From positions 66,288,484 through 66,352,483 of the forward strand of contig NC_133933.1 in assembly GCF_031877795.1 (NCBI RefSeq): 64,000 bases of DNA. The letters are read 5' to 3'. Shown in pieces: positions 1-14,610 of the stretch. Source of the DNA: Strix aluco. Its lineage: Eukaryota; Chordata; Aves; Strigiformes; Strigidae. The notes under the pieces were generated by a model. It was not told the origin of the DNA. It searched no databases and saw only the letters and a program-made list of their open reading frames with translations. The position numbers and the translations under genes are program-made. Position 1 is the first letter of the stretch; each line of letters starts with the position of its first letter.

Positions 1-2464
1 CAGAGAACTTATGCTCCAGAGGCTAGTTAAATAATTAAGTCAAGGGTTCCTTGATCCATGTCACAAAACCATTTTATCCAACCAGAAATCCAGATTAACT
101 TTTGTATTGTGATTCTCAGTACAAATTGTGATGGGGAACAAAAGATACTACTTCAGTGCATCTGCATACAATTTCTCTCTTAATTGAAAAAAGTAATATT
201 TAAAGATTACCACCAAGAAATGAATGCTGGCGCTGACCAGTTAGGTTCACCAGATACCTGTGTACCTCTTTAGGTTTCTGAGCCCAACATTTAAGGCACC
301 ATTTGAACATTCAGTGTTTAAAACATCCCCTTCTTCCACTGCTGAAGTCAACAAGGTGCTGTTGAGTAGATGCCCAACCATCTAAATTGTGAACAACCAT
401 TAGTTGGTCCCAAAAAATTTCACAGAGGCGCTGTACTTCCATCTCCCTCTCAGGAGCCCACATCAGTAAACAGCAGCACATAAAGAACAACTCTGGATGC
501 TCCTCTACTTTTAACAGCTATGGAAGTCCTCTCTGCTTCAGAGATATAATTCAACTGTTACATGACCATCATAATTTCCAAACAAGGAGATCACATCTCC
601 ACCCTTCTTGCTGGGCTTTCTCCATTTTGTAACAAATATGTAAATATTTCTGAGTAGAAACTGGAATACCACATCTTCCATCCCCCCAGGTGAAGAAAAT
701 CTATTATTGGGCTCCCAGTGTTTGGGCTTTCACTTCAGGCATGCCACTGAGGATGAAAAAAGCAGGACCGTCACAGAGAGATATATTTTAACAGCCCCAT
801 TTACATCTAAGTGCCATGTCTAGAGAACTGGGCATCTGGCAGACTCTAAGGGATGACTTAAAGGCCTGAAATGAGGTTCAAGGCAGAGAGCTGCCTACAG
901 AGAACCAATAGGAAATATCAAGCATGAGGACTTTTCACACTATCTGAGTATGAACCATAGTCTTTCTGTACCATCCAGCATCTCAGAAGGCGTGCCTGTA
1001 TTGTGTAATGAACCCAAACTAGTAGTACCTCCACAGAGACCTGTATTGCACTACATGGATATATCAGCTCAGGTCCCAAGACAGTGCAATCAAATTAGTA
1101 TAGAACATGGATCTAGTTAATAAGTCCTGCCCTTCAGCAGGCAAATATAATATCATATTAGCATTGTAACACTTTGGGTATAAGACTTAATAGGGTTATA
1201 CTATCTGGGCATCTCTGCATCGCCGCATCCCATTCTGTAATGTTCATGTCCTAACTTTTATCTGGCTTTTTTTTCCCCTTTGTTTATTTTAATACCTCTG
1301 GCACTACAGCAAGCACTGTCATCCCAGTGTCCATAGAACACTTTAAGAGCAAACACACTTTATTTTAAAATCTTGGGGCCCGACATTAGGAAGTTATCTC
1401 AATCCAAATACACTTTGCTGAGTGCAAATTCAAAGCTTGGAGCAAGGCCCATCGGGTAATGAACCTCAGGGGCTATTAATCCACAACCTACAATTTGTAA
1501 ATGTGCAGGATACTGACTCAGTAGAAAAAATAATTTTAAACATCTGTGGTATTCTTTCAATTCCAGATTAATTACACTGCTTAGATTGTAATGTTAGCCA
1601 GAAATTTCAAGTCTCTCCACTGCTATGTTGGGAATGCTGTATTTTCCTTTGTGTTTATCACTGCTCTGCTACAGTAGGAGGCTTCCTGCCCAACACAAGC
1701 TTATGTTCAGTTCTGTGTCCTACATTTATTCTACAGCTCACCTTGCCTGCCTTTTCTTTCTCTCTTTGTCTGAAGTTCTTCTGAAACTCTTTGTTACACA
1801 GCATTAATTATTATTATTACTTTTAAGACAAAGGCTGTGTACATACCCCCACATCACTCCATCAAAATGGTGATATAAATGAAAATCTAAACAGGCTGTT
1901 TAATCCTTTTGAGAAGCTAATAATTATTTTCAATCAGCAAAGACTATTCTGCCATTTCAAAGAATGATTAATGAGAGCAAATGTGTTTGTAATTTATTAG
2001 CAGCAGCTTGGGGGGGGGGGTAACGGGGGACGACAACTTAGGAATGGCAGCCATAGCATCAACATCTGACGATATGAAGGCACTTCTGCTCCGTATTATA
2101 AAGTCAAACATGAGGCTGCCTCTTTGTTGATTTATACTCTGCACAGTGATACCAAGTGCCTGGGTTTTATTCATGAATGGCTTTCCAGTTATTTTTTGTA
2201 GAAGTGTCATGGAAAAAAGAAATCCACAAGTATGTACCTTTTCCACAACACTCACTCAGACATCAGTATTCGTCAATGCATGCTTCTCTGAGAACAGAAA
2301 TATACCACAATAAAACAGGAGGGAAAAGGCAAACAAGCAGAAGGAAAGCAGAGGACTGACTGGACTGAGATAGGAGGAGCATTAAACCCCTCTATCATAA
2401 CACCTGGTGAAATAACTTTATGGCCCTCACACAACATAATGTCTGAGATATCTGCAGACTTGAA
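1..2464. other. gene-poor intergenic flank
   Basis: AT-rich noncoding sequence. Open frames here are short and none has recognisable protein similarity or splice context. A 10-base G run occurs near 2010. I see no promoter, RNA gene or clear repeat family in this stretch. Confidence 0.6.
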
Positions 2465-2575
2465 TATGTAATTTCATCTCCACCACACCCTTGCAAGAAG
2501 AGAATATGCCCATGTCACAAACAGGAAACTGAGGCATGGCAGGGCTGTTCCTTAAATCACATTATGTTCTTATCT
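2465..2575 (-). repeat. MIR SINE fragment (reverse orientation)
   Basis: The core around 2517-2545 carries the signature 'aggaaactgaggca' of the MIR core, preceded by a 'cccatgtcacaaac' segment that corresponds to the MIR 'cccattttacagat' part. This reads as the reverse complement of the MIR consensus. It is an old, diverged tRNA-derived SINE of amniotes, and the boundaries are approximate. Confidence 0.5.
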
Positions 2576-3384
2576 CTTCACTTAGCTGCCTAAATACTTC
2601 TAAAATTTGACAACACTTCTAAAATTTTACTCCTAAGGTTAGACTCCCTCCAAAGAGGACTCTGACAATTAAATGGGACTTTATGTGCCTAGACAACCCA
2701 CCTGACAGCAGCCAGACTCAGCTGTCATTTCATCTTGAAAGTGCCTTGCTTCTCCAGCACAGAGCGTTCCCCCAGTCTAAGCTGCAGTGAAACCTAGAAA
2801 ATAGAAAGGCAGCTCCTATGTCTAAATCACATAAGCATTGCATTTTCCAAACAAATTAATACATGCAGGATTTCCAAAGGTACAAAAGTCCAGCCTAAAG
2901 TATTGCACACATTCTACTTGTTATAGGAGCAGTGGAGTGTCTGCAATATGGGCAAATACAGAAAAGCCTCAAAATCCAAAACAGTAACATTTTTGCATGC
3001 AAAAAGACATCTGTGGGAATATTGAACTTGATACTCAATCATCCCTGAATGGATGGTGTATCCCTCCCAAACAACTGACATGACAAAACTGGAAATGGCT
3101 GAAGCCCCCATCCCTCTCCTCCATCCCAAGAGGATGTTTCTTTGATAGCTGGGATCAGTAGCAGCACCATCTGCCCCTTCTATTCAAGTTGTGTCAATGT
3201 TCAGAAAGAAAAGTAAAACTGAAAGAACCAGAAGGAAAAATTAAGCACAGCATGACAGCATCTCTTTTCTCCCTTCTTGTAGGCCCATAATCTTGTTTGC
3301 TCACTTTGCTTTTTATTTTGTGTTTTGGATGAAGGGGAAACCAATTGTGACCCATTTTTTAAATAAGCAATTATTACCATCAAT

Positions 3385-3915
3385 TTAGCACTTGAAGGAT
3401 CCCATCTGGAACACTGTGTGTAGTTTGGTGTTCCTCAGGACAAAACAGACATTTACAAAATGAAAAGTCCAATCGAGTTGGTGGAGCACATGACATATGA
3501 CAAGAAGTTGAGGAAACTGCATTTGTTCAACTTAGAGAAAAGGCTATAGAAGAGTCTAATTTCTATTTTCAACTTCCGAAAGAGGGTAGAAGAGCCAGAG
3601 AGAAGACAGTGACAGCTTCTTCTCAGCAGTGCACAGCAGAAGGACAAGAGGCAATCCTCAAAACTTACAGCATGGGAGATTCCAATTCCTATGAAGGGAA
3701 AAAAATTATAAGAAGGGTTGTCAAGCAAAGGAACAGGCTCACAGAGAGGTCATGAAACTTCCATCCTTGGTAATATTCAAAGTTTTCCTGGACAAGGCCT
3801 GAGCAATTTGACCAAATGTTAGCACTGCTTTGAGGGGGGGTGGGGGGTTGACCAGATGACCTCCAAAGATCCCTTCTAACCTAGCCCATTCTATAGCCTG
3901 TTTTATGATTCTGCT
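3385..3915 (+). repeat. CR1 LINE 3' fragment
   Basis: This resembles the 3' region of an avian CR1 non-LTR retrotransposon. In order it shows a 'gaacaggctcacagagaggtc' type segment near 3730, 'ttccatccttggtaatattcaa' near 3760, the 'gaccagatgacctccaaagatcccttctaacc' block near 3850-3885, and degenerate terminal octamers ending 'tatgattctg' near 3912. No open reverse transcriptase frame remains, so it is a 5'-truncated dead copy. The 5' limit is uncertain. Confidence 0.85.
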
Positions 3916-6900
3916 CAGACCTTCTTGTAATGTGATAATTAGGAAGAGGCAAGTTTGAACTGATGCAAGAGTAAGAAGGATATGACACACAGGTTGACCT
4001 CCAGTGCCCAACTCTACATCCGCATTTTGAGGAAGCAATGCCTTAGCTGGCGAACTGTGTTTTCCAACACTAAGCAACAGTTCCTGCACAAAGGAGAAAT
4101 GAATGAAATATCATAAAAGTTTTCTGAGCAATCAGAAAAAATTAAGACAAATCATTCCAAATAAATGCACCTTGCAAACCTAACAGTTTCTTTTTAAGGC
4201 AGACATAACCCATGTAGGCACTGAATTTAGCAGCATTACAGGGTTAATATTTTCCTAAGGATGAACTAGTCTTGCACCACTTTGCCTGTATGTTAGACAC
4301 AGATACACTTCCTTCATCAACCATCAACTGGCATGCATGGCTTCTTGTTCCACCTCATTCTTACTTAGCCAATCTATTTACAGTGAACAACACAAGCAAG
4401 AACCTTTGGGGGGATTTTTGTATGGCACATTATGAATCACATTTTTTGGCCCTTTTTTTATATCACAGGGTACTGGCCACAGCTGGAAGCAGAACACAGT
4501 CCTCCTCAGATCAATGGTCTGCTCTGATATGACAAATTCTGTGTTTTCATTCTGTTCCCTTTGATGTCTCTCTCTCTTCTCAAGCCTCATCTTGTTTTTA
4601 TTCTATACATTGTATTTGGCTGAATTAGACTACAAAGTCATGCAGAAGACATTGGTTTGAACAAGACTTCAAAAAATGGCTTAGTACATCTGGATACCTG
4701 AAGTTGAGTGACATTTTAATATAACTGGATTTTTACAAAATGATGGACACCTGCTCTTTGAAAATCAAGCTCCTCTTAAGTGGTATGAAGATAAGCACCG
4801 CAGAAGTGACGCACCTGAAACTAATAGACACTTCTGAAAAATCCTGTGCCTTTACCATGATTGATAGAGAACTGTGTGCATTTACAGCATCCTTTTAAGA
4901 AAGAGTCGCATGTCTGGCTCAAGGGTAACAGCATTTCTGGTTTCATAGGCAGCTACCTCTCATAGTGCACCACTACATTAATCTATTCTGAATAAATGAG
5001 AAGAGTGCTAAATTTTTAATGAACAGTGTTTCCACCTGTCTCAGGATAATGAAAGAATATAAAGCTGTTCTTAGAACTTTACAGAAAGCAAGAGTAATTA
5101 GACACCATCAGCACCTATAACCCTGGGCTGATCACACCACCACATTTTGTGCAGAACGGGGAATTTTTTTAATGGATCTATTCTTTCTAAAATAAAATGA
5201 TTCCTTGCTGTTACATTGCTGAGGGGAGCAGCACAAGGGAAAATAAAGCTCTGTTCCACAGATCATTCTGTACTCCCACTGTTCCATAAGAATACTATAG
5301 TCCTATGGGCAAGGGACAAGATCTACAAAACCAGTACGTGGGCTCACACTCACCTCCCACCTAAGAAAAAGCCTCTGCCACAAAAGAAAGTGCCCAGTTC
5401 TTGAATGTTCACGTAATGACCATTTGAATGTCTGCATCTTATAACATGACTATCTGGAGTGTTTTCCTTACGTCATTGCTGATATGTTGGCAGGAGAATG
5501 ATAAACCATATTGAGGCAGGAGTCTCATGCCCACCTTGGCAAAAGCAGACCACCCTTTAACAAGTCTCTTGTTCTGCCTTATAGTTCAAAACAGCTTGTG
5601 TGCATTATGGATGAAACAGTATCTCTTTGCTAATAGACAAAGTATAGCATCTAGTCCATGACAGGACACTAGCATGCTTCTCTCATCAAATCAAAATGGT
5701 GTCAGATTCCTTTTGTCTGTATTTGAAATGCAACCTCCTCCCCCAAGAATGTACGTGTGAACAATGATCATGTAACTCACACCAGTCTGTGACACTAGGC
5801 TAGTGCAAATTATGTTTATGAGGCAGAATAAGCGTTCATCATCCTGCTGCCTAATGAAATCAAATACATGAACAAATCCAACACTAATAAAGAATACTAT
5901 TTATCAAACTATGGATGATAAAAAGACAGTGTTTTCAATTGACTGAGTTGTGAGAAAAGAACTACCTTGCAGGTCTGCAGGTGTCCTGGGGCTCCTTAAC
6001 TGATCCTGCACAACTGCTGTGGATGCTGAATTTTGAGGACCTGCTGGCAGCACCAGCACTGTTCATGACAATGTAGCTCTTTGGCTGCTGGCCAGGACAG
6101 ACAGAACTCCTCAGATGTGAAGTAAAAGCAAAGATCTTATTCTACACACTCACAATGCTTAACTGGAACTACAGTGCAGTATTTTAAGGGTAAGTAAATA
6201 AAGATATGAGGGCACATACTGAATTTTTTTCTATGTATCACTCAAGAGCAGGTTTTAAGAATGCAAGAAGGAACACAAACCAATTTACTGAAGAGATGAA
6301 AATTATGTTATCAAAAAAGAAAAATTCACTATAAAAAGTGGAAGGGTAGCAAAAGAGAGGTGCGAGGATGAAATGAAGACTGGTGTCTGTGAGTTATGTA
6401 GGGCATGCATAAGAAGAATCACTGAGACAGAATGTGTAAAGGACATGGCAGTGCAAAATAATATGTTGTAGGAATACTGAAAACTGAACTAGCAGAGACC
6501 TTGACAGAGGACATAAGAATGTCTGCGGATCTGACATAGGTTTCTATGAAGGCCAGCATTAAAATAAGTAGATAATGACTATGTCCTAAAATATGTTTTA
6601 AGCATATCGGAGAATAAGCAATAAAGATGCTGGTATAGCATCTGCCACCATCACACTCAAACAATAATGACATAAGTGAATCTAAATGAATAAGAGCTTG
6701 GAATACTGTTGGTCCTAAATGGTTGACACCTGACAATATTCAGTAATCAAGAAAACAAGGTAGCACAAATAAGAAACACATACTATCGTAAGGTGTGTAT
6801 CAGAGTATTAAAGAATGACTCCTATTTTTGCCTTACCCATAAAAAAAGAGAATGAAACTGTGAAAATGAGAAACATTAAGGAGACACAGGGGAGATAAAT

Positions 6901-9900
6901 CTTTGGCTGTTGTCAATAGACATTGAAGTCTTTTTTTTCTTTCTTTTTTTTTCATTACTATAGTCGTACAGTGGTTACACACTGATAAAAATCCCTCATG
7001 TTTTTAGCTGTCAGATTTTAAATATGGAAATCCAAGATAGTCCTAGAGAGAAAAGCTATACACATGTTTTATTTGATTCAGAATGAAGTACTCTGCACAT
7101 CAATCAACTGTTCTAATAAATGAGGAATCAGACAAACTATATACAAGTAATTTCTATATTCAGCAAATCTGCTTTTCTGGATACCTACTATGATGGCTGC
7201 TCTGGGAAAACTGAATTCAACGTCTATTCCATAGGATACTTGAGTTCAACCACATAATTCAGCACAACTTGTATTATGCGGGACAAATGTGGCAACATTA
7301 CCTAATGTAGACATACTACCTTGGTGAAAAAGCAAGTATTATCAGTACAGTTTACTCTGACGGTTAACTGTCTAGGTTGTTGCAGAACTAGAAGTCCACA
7401 CTGCAGATTAAATGCGACTGCAAATACATCAGTTCAAAACTCATTGCAAACAGAGCCTCAGTCAGTCCACGGCAAAAGTGATAGGCAGGTTTATAAATAA
7501 AACAAAGACACATTGTTTTACAAAAATATATGATGCCAACTTGAAGGGGGGGATGGAATCAAACTGCTACACAAAGAGACTAGCAATGTACACTGCTGTC
7601 TTCCTAAAGCTTTTGTCAAACTATATTTTTCTTAAGCTTTAGACAAGACACATTACCTTTAACACACACTAAATAGACTGTCTTAAAGCCTCATGGGGAG
7701 CCTAGGCTCTACCAGGTTAGCATGGGTTAAAGTTGGTTGCACTTGCCAACATCACACCTTTAAGTCTTTGTCTAGACAGAGCATTAGAATAGATAACTTG
7801 TTTGTAGGATGTAAGTATACAGGATTAGATAACAAACTGTTCCAATAGGCGTAAACAAAAAGTCAATGTGCTGACAATGGATTGCAGAAGACAGAAGTAA
7901 CAAGTTGGGCTCCTTGGGGATGCCTGTCTACCTCTCTGTTGTTTATTAATGACCTTGAAAGGTGCTGTCTGAATGTGGCCAAAAATATGTGGTACCTGGA
8001 AATATCACAAATGCCTCATATACTTAGAGATAGGCCATAGCACAAAATAGCATTCAAGTGCCTGCATTGACAAAGGTAATGCCATCATGCAATATATTAG
8101 AAGGACTTGTGGGAGAGCACATCCCCTGCACCATTAGCCTGTATTAATCTGAGCTGCTTTGCACATTCTTCTCCAGTGCTCAGTGGGAATGCACAGCCAA
8201 TTTACCTAAGCATCTGTGGGAAAAGGTAAGGGGAATGTACAAGATGCTGGAAGAACAGAGGCACTTGACTGTAACTGACCTGCAGGGAAGTTACATTTAT
8301 AGATTTGATCTGCAGCCTTTCTCACCAGATACCTGTCAATGTACCAAAGGGGATGGATTCCTAAATTAGGTTAACTAACTTCACCTTGCCAATCCAAGCT
8401 TCCAGTCAAGGAAGCCTAGGTTTGAATGCTTTCTTTCCTGATAGCTTTAATGGGCAGAGATGTCCAGTGAAAAGTTGTTCTATAGCAATAACCATATTCT
8501 GGCAATATCAAATCAGCCAGTGTCCAATTTGCATACAAAAGGGCAGTTTATCCATACAAAAATACATAGATGTTTTTAATTGTGAACTCCATCAGCTTGC
8601 TACTCAAATTTCTAAATGTGTAACATCTCGATTAAGGCAACATCTAAACTCTGACAGTCATGTCTCAGGCATAGAATTAAACTAACCAACAAGTCTGGCA
8701 TCAGGAAGATACTTTTCCTGCACAAGGGTCCTGTGCTAATAGTGCAGCAAAAGCTAAACTGTGCTTAGTCCATTTCCTTTGATTTGCAATTTTCTTCTTA
8801 CTAAAACTTTTGGAGTTTAGTATTAAATCTCTTGGATTTTTCCATGTTTCTGTATAACTGACCATTTGGGTCCTGAGTAGTTTAACCCCTCCAAAACACT
8901 TCATAACAACATATTCCCCAAGCTTTCAAACCATGGTCTGTCACTGTCGTGTCATATACCAGAGCGGTGTTGCTGGAGCCATGGCAGATAATAGGGTGGT
9001 TACCTCTTAGTTCAGTGTTCTTATGTCCAGCTGAAACAACACATGAGAAGAGAGATAAATGAATAGTGGAAGTTGATAGTCAGGTTCACATCTTTTGTCC
9101 CTGAAAAAAAAAATATTACAGATGAATGGAAAAATTTACAGGTACTTTCTCACCAGGTAAAAATTGCCTGTAGGATTCTTTGTGGTTATAAGGGGGGCAG
9201 GAAGCCCCAGAAGACTGTTAAAATACAAAGGGAGTTTCCCCATAATGATCCATGCTTGATATCTAGCTTATTAATTGCAGCGTGTTTTATTTGACTGTAC
9301 CTCTCTCTGCTTCTAAAAATAGGACCATATCAGCCGGTTCCTCTCTGCAAGTTAATCTATTATACAAGAAAAGGACTTTACAAATGGCTACATTAAAGAC
9401 ATCTAATGAAGTCAAAGCAGCTGTTTTAAAACATATTCAAACAAAATCTAGTCAATGAGATTTGGCCTCTGAATTTCATGTTGTACTATTAGGTATGTAG
9501 AAATTGAGCTTTTCAGGGGAATGAATTCTTTAAATTAAGTGAAAAGTCAGGCTATTTGAGCACCTCATTATACTCTGTATTGAAGATCTTTCTCATCCAT
9601 ATTATCCTATTAAGGATTGCAGTGATACCCACAACTGTATTCACTGGTGTAATAAAAGGACACACACAGCACTCAAACCAGTGCTTTTGATACTTCTGTC
9701 CTTATTCAAGCTCAGTTCCTATTTATCTCAACAGAAATTTTGTTACAGGATACAGAATTAAGCCATGTGTTTTTAACCCAACAATCTATTACATCCTGTA
9801 AAAATGTAATTTTCTGGGCCTTACAAAATATCAAAGCTTTGGATCATTATTAATTACTTATGCATGCATATTATTCCTCCTTCCTACTGACAGATCTTCT

Positions 9901-12900
9901 TTGAAGCTGAATGGGTGCACTTCCTTCAGGCTATTCTGCCTTAAAAGGGTCAGTTTGAAAACCACGTTTTTGTTACGCCTATCAAATGTGGTATCCACAA
10001 CAGTAAAAATAATACTTAAGGCTACTGCAACTGAAAGAAACAACAGAGAAATATGCATCTGTATCTCTGACATCCAATTATGTGCCCATCCTAAATAAGC
10101 TGGTATAGGCATGTTTTGCATGTTCAAACTCAACAATCTCATGCATTTCATCAGGGAATTAAAAACTTCCATAATTTTTTTAATAATTCGGAGTATATTA
10201 GTTAAGTACACTTCACCAGAAAGTGCATATTTCTAACCAGGAGGTTTTAAGGAGGGTCCCTTTAAGTAGCTCAGAATAAAAAAGCATTAAGTCAGGTGGC
10301 CCTGGGTAGATTTTACACTTGAGTTTTGGTGATGAAATGTGGGCATATATATTCCGTTCCCAACCATGAAAGGATGCCCATTGCATCTAACAGAAAATGT
10401 AATGCTTAGGAGATCATGGCTTTCATGTAAGGGCACAGTCCTGCTTTAATTAAAGTCAGTTTGAAATCTGATATTAATATCAGTGGGAGTAAGTGCAAAC
10501 CTTTATTTTTTCAGGAATCAGTTTAATTCATTGTGCTTCAGCTAGCAATTCTGATTCCAAACTATCACAAACTACAACACGAACTTTGTTAAACCCAGAA
10601 AACCAAATTAACAATGTCTATTTGTGTTGCAGAAGCAATCAATAATTCCTGGAATACATATTCTAAAGTACCATTGTCACAATGCATAGAAAATAAGCAA
10701 ATGGATATATATATATAATGGACACTTTTTAAACGATATGACATCAACTAATATGCTTTTGTTGAATTTAGCTCTATGATCCCTTTCCATCACATTCTGC
10801 TTTTTCTCATACTCATCCCATTTCCTTTTCCTCCCACTCCCACCTTATTCTCCCTCTTCATGATGTCCCCTCCTCCACATGCTGAGCATCAACTGCGCCA
10901 GCCTGGTACACCAAACAGTACACGCCACCCTTCAGACATGGCCTCCAGAGCCTTTTGTCCACTGCTGATTTACTTCCATACACTGCAAAGAAGTGTGTGG
11001 GTCCAAGTAGCAATTTGGTTGTCTGCATGCTATATTGGAGAATGTAAACAACCTTCCATGTAACCTCTTGGCAGAGTGAGTTACTCACTGCCCTAAGGTG
11101 CCTTGGTTTCAGCAATATAGCCAAGTGGATTTCACATACCACTGGGAGCCCAGAAACTCCTGAATGCCAGTAATAGCTTTAACTAATGATTCTTTCAATG
11201 GATCCCGACAATTCATTAATCCTCTTTGTCTCAGATTATCTGCAAAGATTGGTATAATAATGCTTTGCTCACCTTCTTCACAGGATTTTGCAAGAAATAG
11301 TCTGACATCTGAATTTTATTCTCCCTCTCTATATGCTTGAGTTTCATTTATTTCAATGGGAATTATGCTTTCTCGTCTGAAGGCAGAACTCAGCCTTCTA
11401 CAGTCAAGATTATGTTGCTCTCTAAAGATGTAAACCTCAAGTTTTATTATACTTTTATTAAGAGACATATGCAAAATCAAAAATTGAACAGAAGGCTGTT
11501 AGTCCCATTAAGAAGAGATATGACAGGAAAAAGCAAACAAGGAAAATGAAGAATGGTGTTCTCTTTAAATTAGAACAAATTTGTGTCCCAGAACAGAAGA
11601 TGGAGCAAAAAGATACGTGTTTTCAAAGGAAAGTATGTTAAGTGCTGAAGACATTGACTAAATTGTTCAAGAACACTTCATGCTTATTTAATGACAGATT
11701 ACTCAGTAATGTTCCCAGGGTCAGCAAAACCTTGGGTATCTGTCATCTGAATGCCAGTTCCATGAGTCAAAGTGGCCAAAATTGCAGTAACTTTTGATAG
11801 CTGACATTTTTAAAGGCTGTGTCCCTTTATTATATTGTTTATTTATTTAAGCACAGTTAAAATATCTGTATTCCATCCATTAAAGACTAAGTCCTAATGA
11901 ACAGCACTCATGTCCAACCACTTAGACCTTCCTACTTCCACCCTCAAAAAAAGAAAAAAAAAAGTCTTCCAAGAAACATGTCTTCAATCCTCTCATTTCT
12001 CCTCCCCAGAGAAGATGTAGTAGAAGAGACAGCATGACCTAAAGGTCAACAGATTAATGCTCCGGCAGTAAATGGAGGAAACAAATTCCATAGTAATAGA
12101 TTCCTGGCTCACATGTGCCCTGAATCCAACGCCTCAGCTGACTGTTAGCCCAAGCTTCACAGATACCTCCAATTCCGTATTATCACAGATGCAGAGGAGA
12201 TGTTCTTTCTGTTAACTAAGAAAAACATATTTATGGCTTTGGGATTTAAAGCTAACTCTTTATCTCGCAGCCCTAAACGTATCAAAAGGCAACACAGATC
12301 AGAGAACGGGAGCGCAGCACCCTCGCATAGGGGGCACAAGAGAACATGTACTTTCTGCTCCAGACGGAACTTTAGGTGGCCTCTAAGGTGTGGCACCAGG
12401 AAGAGCATGTTGCCATGAGCTAATGATGAGGTTTTAAAAGCATAAATCTACTGAAAGGAAAGGTTACAAATGCCAAGCCACTATTTTTCAGCGTTTTAGA
12501 CACCTAAAATCAGCGTAAGAAGGGATCTGTAATAAAAGCTGCATGCGCTCTCTCAGCTGACTGTAATTTTAAGTGGTTCAGTAAAATGTAACAAGAAAAA
12601 AACCTGTTCATACCAAAAATGCTATTCCTAGAATTACATTTGAGTGCCATGACATTACAATCTAAATTATATCCTCACAAGAGTATTAGAAAAATGGGTA
12701 ATTAAAAATGCCAATTTATACATACATGAAACACATTTTTATTGCTAAAATTAAGTGCTTATTATAGAAACCAATTATTAAACTATACCACCCTTCAGAT
12801 TTCATGAACTAAATCTACAAATGACTTGGGTGCCTAACTCCACCTTTAGGTTCCTCAGGTTAACCTTTCAGCATTGCTGCAACCCACAGATCTTTTTCAA

Positions 12901-13486
12901 TCGCTGCTTAAATTTGAGGGCAGAGCAGGAGATCAACAGGTAGGCACATGCCAGACTGTGAAGTGGCTCACAGGCCTACCTCATGCCTAATCCCTGCTGG
13001 AAATCTCACATTCAACATTTAGGGGGGAGGCAAGAGGGAGCAGCAGGGTCAGGGCACACATCTGTCAGGATTAGGGCACATGCATGTGTATTGGGAAATA
13101 CATTCTGAAGCCTCCTCTCTGCCTGATTCATTGAATAAACTTGAACCCAATCTCCTGTTTCTCTGGGAAGCGGCCAAATGTCAAAGTCATTCGGTGTTTC
13201 GAAAAAATCTGTCTCAATCTGTCCCACTATAGCTGCTCTACTTTTTATAAACATTAGTACATTTCTTGGAACACACACATGAATCTGGGTCTCCCATATG
13301 ACCACTTTTAACTAGCAGGTTAGTCTCACAGGCTCCAATTCCCAGTGAAGTAGAACAGCTTCAACAGGAGATACTTGCCCAAAAATATGCTATGGCCTCA
13401 GATATTGGAAACCTGTGCTCATATGTGGCTCCAAATCAGACCAAATACAAACATGGTCTAAATACTGGCCCTCGCATCATCCCTCA
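3916..13486. other. gene-poor intergenic sequence
   Basis: There is no supported gene here. Open frames of up to about 117 codons occur but show no protein-like conservation, splice sites or CpG island. Low-complexity patches include a T-rich tract near 6930-6952, a short (TA)n run near 10707, and an A-rich stretch near 11945. A perfect CTAAAAATAG (MEF2-type consensus) occurs at about 9313-9322, but a single site like this is expected by chance. Confidence 0.55.
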
Positions 13487-13544
13487 TAAAATAAAATAAT
13501 ATTAAATTAAATTAAATTAAATTAAGTTAAATTAAATTAAATTT
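13487..13544. repeat. (AAATT)n microsatellite
   Basis: A run of TAAAT/ATTAA pentamers with one G interruption near 13526, flanked on the left by a short AAAAT-rich lead-in. It is a simple sequence repeat with no coding content. Confidence 0.9.
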
Positions 13545-14495
13545 CTCTATCCTAACCTGTGACACACTGGCTTTCAAGGGATTTCATATTGCTTCATGAG
13601 AAATGATATACTGGAGTGAACTCCACTAAATATTCTGAGTAGAAAAAGCACATCATCCCAGTAGGTGGAACCAGGGTCCTACCAGCCCAACCAAGCACTG
13701 AGCCAGGGCAGCAACTTCTTGGTCTAAGCACCAAAAGGCAGGGAGAAGAAAAGGATAAAGACGTATTGGTCTGACCCAGAGCAAGCTAAGCATGGGCAAT
13801 TGACTCCTTACAAAACTATCACAGAAAAGAGCTTACATAAAAATAATGTAACAGCCAGTTTGGGAGACAGCTCAGGTATGGACAAATATTCCCTGAGCAC
13901 ACCAACCCATCTGCAGAATTATCTTGCTTCCTATCAGCCCAAACTCAGGAAACTCCCATGATGGCAACAGGAAGAGGTTATCCTGTGGTACACTGAACCA
14001 TCCCAGTCTTTAAAAGCTGCCCACACAAGAAGTACGTGTCAGCAGCCTTGCACTAGCAATAATTCGGTTGTGAACAAGAAAATTTAACCCAAGCTTGTCC
14101 TGAGCAAAACAAGCCATTTAGTGACAAAGGGTTAGGTTCTATGCACTTATTCTTTCCAAAAATAAAGGAATAAATGCACTTCCTCACACCTTTGGCCAAC
14201 AGAGCTATGCTTGCAAGTGTCCAGTAATGCATACAAAGCCTAATGCTGCACATACCAGCAGCCACAGCAATAGACGCTCGTTTTAGTGATCCGCACTCCA
14301 ATGTTCATGGGACTGAGTATTGTTGACAATGTGTATGTGTGTGTACCTGGTAATGAAAAATTAAATCATTCTCAAATGTCTATTTGTTCCCTGCCAAGAG
14401 CGTTATTATCCACATGGAAACGACAGGCTATTACTCATCTGCTCTGAGGTCTCTAGTGCAGAGCACTATTCTGTGACCACCCTCACATTAAATTT

Positions 14496-14610
14496 GGGCT
14501 TGTCTACACATGGAGTTGTTCCTGATTAATTGTTCTTGATTAATGTCATGTGTGGCCAGAGCATCCACATGTGGCATTAATCAGAAATAGCTTTATGTGT
14601 AGACAAGCCC
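14496..14610. mobile_element. palindromic MITE-like element
   Basis: The ends are perfect 16-base inverted repeats: gggcttgtctacacat at 14496-14511 and its reverse complement at 14595-14610. The similarity continues inward (CTGATTAAT on the left opposite ATTAATCAG on the right, then CATGTGTGG opposite CCACATGTG) around a short loop near 14561-14569. The left arm has an extra 14-base segment that repeats its own TTGATTAAT-like sequence. A fully palindromic, noncoding element of about 115 bp suggests a miniature inverted-repeat DNA transposon. I cannot assign a superfamily, and no clear target-site duplication is visible. Confidence 0.65.

Noticed and set aside
7895-7990. Possible CR1 fragment ('gggctccttggggatgcc ... 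attaatgaccttgaaa')
   Set aside because: The resemblance to the CR1 coding region is too weak and short to support by eye.
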